Origin: CANKJK01 sp040081715
GTDB lineage: Bacteria > Acidobacteriota > Vicinamibacteria > Vicinamibacterales > UBA2999
DNA: 64,000 nucleotides
Assembly (NCBI GenBank): GCA_040081715.1
Contig: JBEBFY010000009.1
Location: forward strand, 62,001-126,000
Reading direction: 5' to 3'
Below are positions 8,688-16,033 of the stretch, one piece after another (the stretch's first letter is position 1; the number at the start of each line of letters is the position of its first letter). A program made the position numbers and the translations under genes. Under the pieces are notes generated by a model. That model did no database searches and was not told the origin of the DNA. It saw nothing but the letters and a program-made list of their open reading frames with translations.

Positions 8688-8703
8688 GTAAAGCCACGGT
8701 AAA
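8688..8703 (+). promoter_or_regulatory. CpxR-box-like tandem repeat GTAAA-N6-GTAAA
   Basis: Two exact GTAAA pentamers are separated by six bases in the 130-bp intergenic region between the YHYH operon and the CpxR-like regulator gene. The published E. coli CpxR consensus is GTAAA with a 4-8 base spacer and a second GTAAA. Occurrence beside a CpxR homologue supports autoregulation and control of the divergent operon; this is inference. Confidence 0.6.
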
Positions 8704-8722
8704 GGTCCACACTTTCCCCTCA

Positions 8723-8742
8723 GGCCGCACTACAGTGCGGCC
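8723..8742. promoter_or_regulatory. Perfect 8-bp inverted repeat before the response-regulator start
   Basis: GGCCGCAC and GTGCGGCC flank TACA, nine bases upstream of the ATG. In RNA it would form a stable hairpin that occupies the ribosome-binding region, or it may be a DNA operator or a terminator of leftward transcription is unlikely given its position. Confidence 0.5.
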
Positions 8743-8751
8743 CAACAGGCA

Positions 8752-9465
8752 ATGGAACATACCCGGCTCCTGCTGATCGAAGACGACGAGAAGTTCTGCC
8801 GGCTGCTGCGTGACTACTTGACACCGCTGGGATACGAGGTGGAGGTGTCGCACGACGGCCGCGACGGCTTGGTACGAGCACAGAGCGGGTCGCACGCCGC
8901 CGTGATTCTGGACGTGATGTTGCCGGGAATGGGCGGGTTCGACGTGCTGCGCGAGGTGCGCCGGACCTCCCAGGTCCCGATCTTGATGCTGACCGCCCTC
9001 GGGGATGAGGTGGATCGCATTGCCGGCCTCGAGATCGGCGCCGACGACTACCTCCCCAAGACCTTCTCTACGCGAGAACTGCTGGCGCGCCTCCGGTCGG
9101 TGCTGCGCCGATCGTCGGTGACTGCGGCGTCGAGGGCCGACGCCAGGCCATCGCCGCAGTCGCTCGGTCCCATCTGGATGGATCCCGCGGCTCGCCTCGC
9201 AACGCTCGACGCCGAGCCGTTGATGCTCACCAAGGTGGAATTCGATCTGCTGCTGGCACTGATCGGTGCGCCGGGCCGCGTGCGCAGCCGGGAGCAGCTG
9301 CTGCTGGCCGCGGCCGACCGCGACTTCGAGGCCTTCGACCGGTCGATCGACGTGCACATCTCGTCGCTCAGGAAGAAGCTGGGCGACGACGCCAGGGAAC
9401 CGCGCTACATCGAGACCATTCGCGGCATTGGCTACCGCATGGTCGTGCCTGGGGCCCGCGCGTGA
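8752..9465 (+). CDS. CpxR-like response regulator (OmpR/PhoB family)
   Basis: The 237-residue protein has a receiver domain (about 5-118; acidic pair E-D-D near 11, phospho-acceptor D54 in I-L-D-V-M-L-P-G, T in L-T-A, K in L-P-K-T-F) and a C-terminal winged helix (about 140-235) ending G-I-G-Y-R-M-V. The stretch A-F-D-R-S-I-D-V-H-I-S-S-L-R-K-K-L is typical of CpxR. The proline normally after the receiver lysine is threonine here. It overlaps the kinase gene by four bases (GTGA). A CpxR-type box lies 49 bases upstream of its start codon. Confidence 0.93.
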   Translation: MEHTRLLLIEDDEKFCRLLRDYLTPLGYEVEVSHDGRDGLVRAQSGSHAAVILDVMLPGMGGFDVLREVRRTSQVPILMLTALGDEVDRIAGLEIGADDYLPKTFSTRELLARLRSVLRRSSVTAASRADARPSPQSLGPIWMDPAARLATLDAEPLMLTKVEFDLLLALIGAPGRVRSREQLLLAAADRDFEAFDRSIDVHISSLRKKLGDDAREPRYIETIRGIGYRMVVPGARA

Positions 9466-10967
9466 TCGCGCGTCTGCGGCGATCGCTCGGCGCGCGAATC
9501 CTGCTGCTGGCGGGCCTCAACGTACTGTTGCTGATCGTGATTGGCATGGCCGCCTCTGGCGTGCGGTTGCCACGCAGTGTGGGCGAACTGGTCATGCAGT
9601 CGGCGCGCGAGCGCCTGCTGGATGTCTCGCGGCGGATCGCGCTCGACGCGGAACGGACACCCGTGGCCGAGGCCGATACGCTGCTCGAACGGTACAACCG
9701 CGAGTATCGGACCCGATTCCTGCTGGTGCTGAACGACGGCACCCACGTCGCGGGCGTGCGACTGACGCTGCCGCCGGAAGTCATTCGCGGGCTGTCAGGC
9801 CCCCCACCCGGGCCACCAAACGGACCAGGAGCCGACAGCCGACGGCCGCGGCCTGGGGGTCGGCCACCCGGCTTCGCTGGCGATCCGCCGGATCGAATGG
9901 CCCCGGCCGGTCCTCAGTCGGGCCCACGCCTGCCGCAAACGCCGCCCATCCTCATCTCCACGCGCGGCGGCCCAAGGACGTGGATCCTGGTCCGCACACC
10001 GATCAGATTCGCCGGAGCCTCGGAGATCATGCCCGGCACCTTGATCATCGTGCCGACCTACGGAGCCAACGACCGGCTGCTCTTCCCGATCCGCTGGTTA
10101 TGGTGGGGACTCGCCGTGCTGGCCGTCACGACCGCCTGTTGGTGGCCGTTCTTGCGCGGCATCACCCGGAGCCTGCGCCAGATGGAACACGCCACGGGTC
10201 AGATTGCGGAAGGGCGCTTCGCCACCAGGCTGGGCATCGCTCGTGCGGACGAAATCGGACGCCTGGGCGGATCGATCGAGCGCATGGCAGGCCGGCTGGG
10301 CGCGTTGGTGAGCGGACAGAAGCGTTTCCTCGGCGACACCGCCCACGAGCTGCGCTCCCCGCTCGGCCGTATGCAGGTGGCGCTCGAGATCCTCCATACG
10401 CGCGTGCCCGCTGCGGAACAGGCGTACGTGCGCGATCTGAAAGAGGATGTTGAAGCTCTCAGCGCCCTGACCAACGACCTGCTGCAATACGCGCAAGCGG
10501 AGCTGGCCGATCGCACCGAGGCGATGAGGCCCGTGCGCGTCGCTGAAGCCATCGCGGCGGTCGTGGCCCGCGAAACGGCAGCCGGCGTCACATTCGAGGT
10601 TCTGGTGCCCGCCGGTTCCGTCGTGATGGCCGACCCGTCGCTGTTCGATCGGACGATTGCCAACCTGGTCCGCAACGCGGTGAAGTACGCCGGGGCCGCC
10701 GGACCAATCGAGATCACGGCCGCCAAGGACGCCGGGGCCACGGTGATTACGGTGGCCGACGCCGGGCCGGGTGTGGCGGAAGAATCGCTGGGGCGAATCC
10801 TCGACCCCTTCTATCGCGAGGACGCGGCGCGGAATCGCAAGACGGGTGGCGTCGGCCTGGGACTGGCCATTGCCAGGAGCGCGGTGGAGGCTTGCGGCGG
10901 GACGATCAGCTGCCGCAATCGCCAGCCGCACGGTCTCGAGGTGCGTCTGGTGTTTCCTGATGCATGA
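9462..10967 (+). CDS. CpxA-like sensor histidine kinase
   Basis: The 501-residue kinase has a first membrane helix (about 12-35), a periplasmic part with an unusually Pro/Gly-rich segment (about 110-165), a second helix (about 210-232), HAMP, the phospho-acceptor box F-L-G-D-T-A-H-E-L-R-S-P-L (H near 295), N box N-L-V-R-N-A-V-K-Y-A and glycine boxes D-A-G-P-G-V and G-G-V-G-L-G-L-A-I. Start is GTG within the regulator stop. It should sense an envelope signal and phosphorylate the adjacent regulator; the divergent SCO1 operon suggests copper or thiol stress. Confidence 0.93.
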   Translation: MIARLRRSLGARILLLAGLNVLLLIVIGMAASGVRLPRSVGELVMQSARERLLDVSRRIALDAERTPVAEADTLLERYNREYRTRFLLVLNDGTHVAGVRLTLPPEVIRGLSGPPPGPPNGPGADSRRPRPGGRPPGFAGDPPDRMAPAGPQSGPRLPQTPPILISTRGGPRTWILVRTPIRFAGASEIMPGTLIIVPTYGANDRLLFPIRWLWWGLAVLAVTTACWWPFLRGITRSLRQMEHATGQIAEGRFATRLGIARADEIGRLGGSIERMAGRLGALVSGQKRFLGDTAHELRSPLGRMQVALEILHTRVPAAEQAYVRDLKEDVEALSALTNDLLQYAQAELADRTEAMRPVRVAEAIAAVVARETAAGVTFEVLVPAGSVVMADPSLFDRTIANLVRNAVKYAGAAGPIEITAAKDAGATVITVADAGPGVAEESLGRILDPFYREDAARNRKTGGVGLGLAIARSAVEACGGTISCRNRQPHGLEVRLVFPDA

Positions 10968-11150
10968 AAGACAAGAGGGCGCACGCGATCAGGAAAGAGG
11001 CGGACCAGGAGCGGCGTGGACACCGAGATGGCGCCGCGCGATTCGCCGGCGATCCATTGACGAAAGAACTCGGGAACCAGGTATTGCGCCGGCGAGGCAC
11101 TCGCGGGCCGAACGATTGGCGATTCTCGATCGGCCCGCCGCGCCCGATGG

Positions 11151-11429
11151 TCAGCCCTTGACGATGTTGTGAACCTCGAAGATCTCCGGCGGATTGGCTA
11201 ACTGGATGCCGACGTCGGCGAGGATCGGCATCAGAAGCTTGCCGAAGGCCTCGAACTGCTCCTGCGAGTTCCAGATCTCGCTGACCTTCAGGTTGCCATC
11301 CGAACCGAAGCAGACGTGGTAATCGAGCCCGGCCGCTGGCCATTTGCCGGCGTTCTTGATTTGGCGAATCGTCTCGTCGTACTTCTTCGCAGTGAGGGCG
11401 ATGGGACTGAAGCGGACAACGATGCTCAT
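11151..11429 (-). CDS. Small dimeric alpha/beta-barrel protein, ABM-like
   Basis: The 92-residue product resembles ferredoxin-like alpha/beta-barrel proteins of the antibiotic-biosynthesis-monooxygenase type: an opening strand S-I-V-V-R-F, a central Y-H-V-C-F-G-S-D-G-N-L-K-V-S-E-I-W and S-Q-E-Q-F-E-A-F-G-K, the hallmark pattern in which a strand with E-x-W is followed by a helix. No catalytic residues can be assigned. I chose the second ATG because GGAGG stands eight bases before it. It is monocistronic; the neighbours are unrelated. Confidence 0.65.
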   Translation of the reverse strand: MSIVVRFSPIALTAKKYDETIRQIKNAGKWPAAGLDYHVCFGSDGNLKVSEIWNSQEQFEAFGKLLMPILADVGIQLANPPEIFEVHNIVKG

Positions 11430-11674
11430 GCTATGAACCTCCATGATCGGGGTCGCGAATAAATCCGGCGTGATCGTGAAGCGACACGTCGTCGCCGCAA
11501 CTCATACCAGCGCAGCGGTGTGAGGAATCGACCTGAGAACCTGCTCGGGCGATGCTGTCGACATAACGACCTGCGCTCTTCCTGATGTTGTCCGCAACAG
11601 GTCACAGAATCGAGTGCGACGGCAATTGACGCTCAACCCGTATCGCCAGGGCGGGCTCCAAGCCCTTGAGTCTG

Positions 11675-12175
11675 TTACGACTGCGTGTCGGCGGTCGGTC
11701 CGTAGATTCCGGGAACTGTGCCGCCCATCGCCCGCAGGTAGGTACTGAGCTGACCGCGGTGGTGGACGGAATGTTTGAGGGCCATCGCCAGAAAGTTCAC
11801 GCCAGGCGCTTTCATCATGTCGAACAAGTTCAGGGTGCTCGCGAGTGTCTCGCCTGACATAGCGCGTACGCGATCGAGCGCCACTGGAACATCGTCCTTG
11901 TAGCGGGCGATCGCGTCGGCCGGGCTCATGATGCCGCATGCATCAGAGTCGTCGGGCGGCGGCGTGAATGCTCCGTTTGCGATGCAGTTCAGCAGCCACG
12001 CGTCTTCGAGCGCGATGTGCCGGACGAGGCCGAGACCGGTCTTGGACTTCGCGTCCGGCCGGTAGTTGAGATGCCCCTGGGGAACGGCTTCGAGGACGCG
12101 CAGGGTCGTCTGTGTTTCCTGTTCGAAATCGGCGATAAGGAAATCCGCGACAGTCTTGGCTTCTGTGGAACCCAT
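11675..12175 (-). CDS. DinB family protein, putative metal-dependent enzyme
   Basis: The 166-residue protein fits the DinB/YfiT four-helix bundle: T-L-R-V-L-E-A-V-P-x-x-x-L-N-Y-R-P-D near residue 30, a first histidine in L-V-R-H-I-A-L-E-D-A-W, and the paired histidines in H-S-V-H-H-R-G-Q-L-S-T-Y-L-R near 140, the usual three-His metal site. Family members include thiol transferases and many uncharacterised proteins. ATG 12175 follows GGAAAGGA. The 245 bases downstream to 11430 hold nothing recognisable. Confidence 0.85.
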   Translation of the reverse strand: MGSTEAKTVADFLIADFEQETQTTLRVLEAVPQGHLNYRPDAKSKTGLGLVRHIALEDAWLLNCIANGAFTPPPDDSDACGIMSPADAIARYKDDVPVALDRVRAMSGETLASTLNLFDMMKAPGVNFLAMALKHSVHHRGQLSTYLRAMGGTVPGIYGPTADTQS

Positions 12176-12390
12176 TCGATCATCCTTTCCTAGCTTCTGC
12201 TGGCCCGAATCGGAACGGTTGGACCCGGAAGTGTTCTGTTCGATGTGGTGGATTATACGGCCGGAGCGCCTGCCGATCAGGTCGCTGATCGGCTGCCCGG
12301 TGGTCGCCCGCGACGCACCCTGCCTTTCGCGTGGGGCTGTAGGTCGACCACCAGGATTGGCGGGGACAACGTCAAGCGAAAGGGTCGGAG

Positions 12391-12717
12391 ATGAAGAAGG
12401 AGCTACGTTGTCTGCCCCCGCGTGATGCGCGCATGGCGGCGGCCGAACAATTGACGCGCACGCCGATCGGCGTCCTGACGCGCGACACGATGGACGAGCC
12501 CGCATTCGCGGCGCTGCTCGACACGCTGGGCCGCGGCCCAGACATGGAGACCATCCTTATCTCGGGTGGCCGCAAGGACCGGGTCCGCCCGGGCGACATT
12601 CTCGGCGCGCTGACCGGAGAGGCCGGCGGCCTGCAGGGCGCGGTGCAGTGCCTCAACGCCGGACGCATCAAGGGCAAGCGCTTTCGCGCGACGCTCGTGG
12701 GGCCGCGTGGTCGCTAA
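12391..12717 (+). pseudogene. C-terminal fragment of DbpA helicase (copy C)
   Basis: From 12417 on, the sequence matches dbpA from 5126, covering the end of the helicase core and the RNA-binding domain, with the same 72-bp in-frame deletion as copy A. The first nine codons are foreign. A and C share substitutions (for example L-G-R-G instead of L-A-R-G) absent from the full gene, so they descend from one deleted ancestor. A 17-base piece of the 217-bp repeat immediately precedes it at 12375-12391. Confidence 0.85.
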
Positions 12718-12946
12718 CCCATCGAACGACCCGCTGCACGGCGTGACGCTGAAAGCCATCCTCGAGGAGCTGGTGGCGAGACACGGCTGGCCCGACCTCG
12801 CCGCGTGCATTCCCATCCGCTGCTTCGACACCAACCCCAGCATCCCGTCGAGCCTGAAGTTCCTGCGCAAGACCGAGTGGGCGCGACGCCGGGTCGAGCG
12901 GCTCTACCTGGACGAACGGCACACGGCCGAGGGCGACGATGCGTGA
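12707..12946 (+). CDS. VF530-type small DNA-binding protein (DUF2132), copy C
   Basis: This 79-residue copy has the same L-H-G-V-T-L and C-F-D-T-N-P-S-I core as copy A with a few changes (E-E-L-V-A-R, A-C-I-P, S-I-P-S-S, A-E-G-D-D-A). The reading frame is open, so it may be expressed. GTG start, overlapping the helicase fragment by 11 bases. Homology to copy A continues past the stop to 12974 and then ends abruptly. Confidence 0.83.
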   Translation: MVANPSNDPLHGVTLKAILEELVARHGWPDLAACIPIRCFDTNPSIPSSLKFLRKTEWARRRVERLYLDERHTAEGDDA

Positions 12947-13068
12947 CGTGGCCTGACGGACCACCTACGCGCAGCAATTAACGGCACGGACAAAGACGGC
13001 GAAAGTCACCGCCGGACTCTAACGTTGAGTGCGACTCAAGCGGGGTGTCTCGGGCGCGGCGGACGCAC

Positions 13069-13083
13069 GTCTCAGCCTGAGAC
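13069..13083. promoter_or_regulatory. Inverted repeat in the gap before the isochorismatase-like gene
   Basis: GTCTCA and TGAGAC flank GCC, and a further GAGAC follows closely. It lies about 145 bases upstream of the next start codon in a 253-base gap that otherwise shows nothing recognisable. An operator role is only a guess. Confidence 0.3.
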
Positions 13084-13227
13084 AGTTGAGACAAATCGCA
13101 GGGCACGCTCCACCCGCGGGCCGGACATTCCTCAGTAAATCGCTCCAGACGCCTTGCGGCATGAAAGGTGCTTTAGGGAGATGCGGCTCGCACACTGCGG
13201 GCGACATCACCTATTGAGGAGAGAGAC

Positions 13228-13839
13228 ATGGACGCGAGCACGACAGCCCTGATCCTGGTCGGTTACCAGAACGACTACTTCGCCAAAGATGGCATCCTGC
13301 GGAGCGTCGTCCAGGAGCCGAACCGCGTGGACCACGTCCTGTCCAATACGATAGCCTTCATCGAGGCGGTGGCGAAAAGCCCGATGACGATCATCTCGAC
13401 GCCAATCGTTCTCGAGCCGAGTTACCGTGCCCTCGCAAGCCCTGTGGGGATCCTCAACGCCATCAAGGAATCTGGCGCGTTCAAGGCCGGGAGCTCCGGC
13501 GCCGAGACGATTCCCGAACTGCTCGCCTTTGGCGACAGGGTTCGCTATGTCACCGGCAAGGTCGGTTTCAACGCGTTCTCGGACACCACCCTCGAGACCG
13601 TGCTCAAGGAGCGGGGCATCCGGAACGTGCTGGTGGCCGGCATGGTCACCTCGCTCTGCATCGATTCAACAGGGCGGGCGGCCTACGAGCACGGCTACAG
13701 CGTCACGGTGCTCTCTGATTGCACATCGGCGCGGACACCCGACGAGCAGGACTTCTTCTGCCAGAACATCTTCCCGCTGTATGGCGGGGTCGCAACAAGC
13801 ATGGCACTGGCATCCGACCTCGCTTTCGCCGCCGCGTAA
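13228..13839 (+). CDS. Isochorismatase-like cysteine hydrolase
   Basis: The 203-residue protein has the catalytic triad of the isochorismatase-like superfamily: D16 in Q-N-D-Y-F, K111 in T-G-K-V-G-F-N-A-F, and C144 in T-S-L-C-I-D. Members hydrolyse amides or vinyl ethers; the substrate here is unknown. ATG 13228 follows a strong GAGGAGAGA. It is separated from the hybrid kinase gene by 13 bases and probably shares its transcript, so the enzyme may act in the same response. Confidence 0.88.
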   Translation: MDASTTALILVGYQNDYFAKDGILRSVVQEPNRVDHVLSNTIAFIEAVAKSPMTIISTPIVLEPSYRALASPVGILNAIKESGAFKAGSSGAETIPELLAFGDRVRYVTGKVGFNAFSDTTLETVLKERGIRNVLVAGMVTSLCIDSTGRAAYEHGYSVTVLSDCTSARTPDEQDFFCQNIFPLYGGVATSMALASDLAFAAA

Positions 13840-13852
13840 ACGGCGTACCGCC

Positions 13853-15880
13853 ATGAGTCAATCCCCTCCCCGCGCCACCGAGCTCACCGACCTGCACGTC
13901 GAGGCGACCTACCGGCTGACCGAGGCCCTGGTCGACTCGGAGGCCCGGATGCGCAGGCGCGTGGAGCTGCTGTCGGAGGTTGTCTTCGAAACCGATGCGG
14001 CTGGGCGTCTGGTCTTCCTGAGCGGCGCGTCGGTGAGAACCCTGGGATACGAGCCGGAGGCCTGCCTGGGCCAGCGGCTGCAGCACTTCATCGTTGAGGA
14101 GGACTGGCCCCTGATCGAGCGAGGGTTGCGTGGGGCCGAGGAGGCGCTGTCCGCCGATCCCCTCATCCGGGTACGGCAGCGGAACGGCGCCATCGCGTGG
14201 GTGGAAGTCTCGCTGGCCCGGATCGGTGGCGGCGGCGTGGTCGGCGCGCTCCACGACGTCACCCAGCGCAAGCTGGCGCAGGACGAGCTCGCAAAGCTGT
14301 CACTGGTGGCCAGCTACACGGACAACATGGTCATCATCACCGACCGGAACGGCCGGACAGAGTGGGTCAACGACGCCTTCACCAAGCGAACCGGATACGT
14401 CCTGGCGGACCTCGCAGGACGAAAGCCAGGCGAGGTCTTGCAGGGGCCACAGACCGACTGGGGGGTGGTGACGCAAATCGGCGAGAAGGTTCGGGAGGGA
14501 CGCTCCTTCAAGGCGGAACTGCGGAACTACACGAAACGGGGCGAGCCCTACTGGGTGCAGTTCCAGATCTCACCCATCCGTAATCAGCAGGGCGACGTTG
14601 AGCGGTTCGTCTCGATTCAGACGGACTCGACGGAGTTGCACCAGACGCAGGAGGCGCTGGAGGCGGCCAGGGAACATGCGGAGGCGGCGAACGACGCCAA
14701 GACGCAGTTTCTGGCCACCATCAGCCACGAGATGCGGACGCCGCTCAGCGCAATCATCGGATCGGTCGCGCTCGCGCTGGACGACGCGGCCGGGCTGCCG
14801 GAGGCACGGACACACCTGGCGCGCGTCAACGAGGGTGCCGAGATCCTGCAGCGCCTCATCAGCGACGTGCTGGACGTGGCAAAGATCGAGGCCGGCCAGA
14901 TTGACGTCGAGTGCGCCCCCGTCACCATTCGCCGGTGCCTGCAGACAGCCGTCGCACCGGTGGCGGACCGCGCGCGCGCGAAGGGGCTTGAGTTCAGGCT
15001 GATGGTGGATGAGTCGCTGCCGGGCGAGATGATGGGCGACCCTGATCGGATGCGGCAGATCGTGACCAACCTTGTCGAGAATGCGGTCAAGTTCACCAAC
15101 ACCGGCCATGTGCGGGTTGAAGCGTCGCTCCTCGACCGGTCCGACTTGGGCCTGGCCGCACTTGAGATTCGGGTTGTCGACACCGGCGTCGGCATTCCGC
15201 TTGAGGCCCAGACACGCATCTTCGAGCGCTTCGTCCAGGGCGACAGCTCCACGACCCGCCGGAAAGGCGGTGCCGGCCTGGGCCTGAGCATCGTGAAGTC
15301 GCTCGCCGAGGCGCTCGGCGGCGCCGTGCGCGTGCGGAGTCGCATCGGGGAGGGGGCCGACTTCCGCGTGACGCTGCCGCTCGTGCCGGTCTCGCTGCCG
15401 CCATCGGCGGCGGCCGTCGAGCCCACCGTTGTCGCGCAGACCGTGTTGCGGGCAGTACGGCCGACGGCCCGCATCCTGGTGGCCGAGGACAACGACATGA
15501 ACTTCGCGGTCATACAAAGCTGCCTCAAGCAGGTCGGCTACACCGTAGAGCGGGCGCTGGACGGACAGGCAGCTGCCGCGGCTGCATCGCGCTGCGACTT
15601 GATCCTGATGGACGTGGAAATGCCCGAGGTGGACGGCGTGGAGGCGACGCGCCGGATTCGCGCGTGGGAGCGCGAGAACGGCCGGGACCCCGTCCCCATC
15701 ATCGCCCTCACCGCTCACGCCATGCAGGAGTACCGGGCGAGAACCGTCGCCGCCGGATGCACCGGCTACCTCGCGAAGCCCTTCCATCCGCGCGCCCTGC
15801 AGGAAGCGGTGGCCGCGGCGCTCGACCACGAGCGGAAGGCGAAGCGCGGAGAGCCCGCCGGCGATGCTGGGTCGCGCTGA
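13853..15880 (+). CDS. Hybrid sensor histidine kinase with two PAS domains and a receiver
   Basis: The 675-residue soluble kinase has PAS domains at about 35-145 and 150-265, HisKA with the box F-L-A-T-I-S-H-E-M-R-T-P-L near 290, HATPase_c with N-L-V-E-N-A-V-K-F, D-T-G-V-G-I and G-A-G-L-G-L-S-I, and a C-terminal receiver (about 535-655; E-D-N, acceptor D in L-I-L-M-D-V-E-M-P, K in A-K-P-F). No membrane helices, so it senses cytoplasmic cues. The second PAS has L-Q-G-P-Q-T-D but lacks the flavin-binding cysteine of LOV domains. The phosphorelay partner (Hpt) is not nearby. Confidence 0.93.
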   Translation: MSQSPPRATELTDLHVEATYRLTEALVDSEARMRRRVELLSEVVFETDAAGRLVFLSGASVRTLGYEPEACLGQRLQHFIVEEDWPLIERGLRGAEEALSADPLIRVRQRNGAIAWVEVSLARIGGGGVVGALHDVTQRKLAQDELAKLSLVASYTDNMVIITDRNGRTEWVNDAFTKRTGYVLADLAGRKPGEVLQGPQTDWGVVTQIGEKVREGRSFKAELRNYTKRGEPYWVQFQISPIRNQQGDVERFVSIQTDSTELHQTQEALEAAREHAEAANDAKTQFLATISHEMRTPLSAIIGSVALALDDAAGLPEARTHLARVNEGAEILQRLISDVLDVAKIEAGQIDVECAPVTIRRCLQTAVAPVADRARAKGLEFRLMVDESLPGEMMGDPDRMRQIVTNLVENAVKFTNTGHVRVEASLLDRSDLGLAALEIRVVDTGVGIPLEAQTRIFERFVQGDSSTTRRKGGAGLGLSIVKSLAEALGGAVRVRSRIGEGADFRVTLPLVPVSLPPSAAAVEPTVVAQTVLRAVRPTARILVAEDNDMNFAVIQSCLKQVGYTVERALDGQAAAAAASRCDLILMDVEMPEVDGVEATRRIRAWERENGRDPVPIIALTAHAMQEYRARTVAAGCTGYLAKPFHPRALQEAVAAALDHERKAKRGEPAGDAGSR

Positions 15881-15959
15881 GCAGGAAGAGCACCACGAAC
15901 GACTAACCGATCCGGCCGACGCCTTTCTCCAGCCAGGTCAGTCCTGCGCGTACGCACGA

Positions 15960-15995
15960 AGCGGGGACCAGCGCGCCTCCGCGCCAGCCCCCGCT
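15960..15995. terminator. Hairpin between convergent kinase and receptor genes
   Basis: AGCGGGG (15960-15966) and CCCCGCT (15989-15995) pair, with an inner GCGCG/CGCGC stem. It lies in the 153-base gap between two converging genes and may stop transcription both ways. No run of T follows. Confidence 0.5.
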
Positions 15996-16033
15996 CTGCT
16001 TACCGTCAACGTGAGCCTTCGCTCACGCCATCA

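Noticed and set aside
14280..14650. LOV photoreceptor domain in the hybrid kinase
   Set aside because: The L-Q-G-P motif is present but the flavin-bonding cysteine motif is not.
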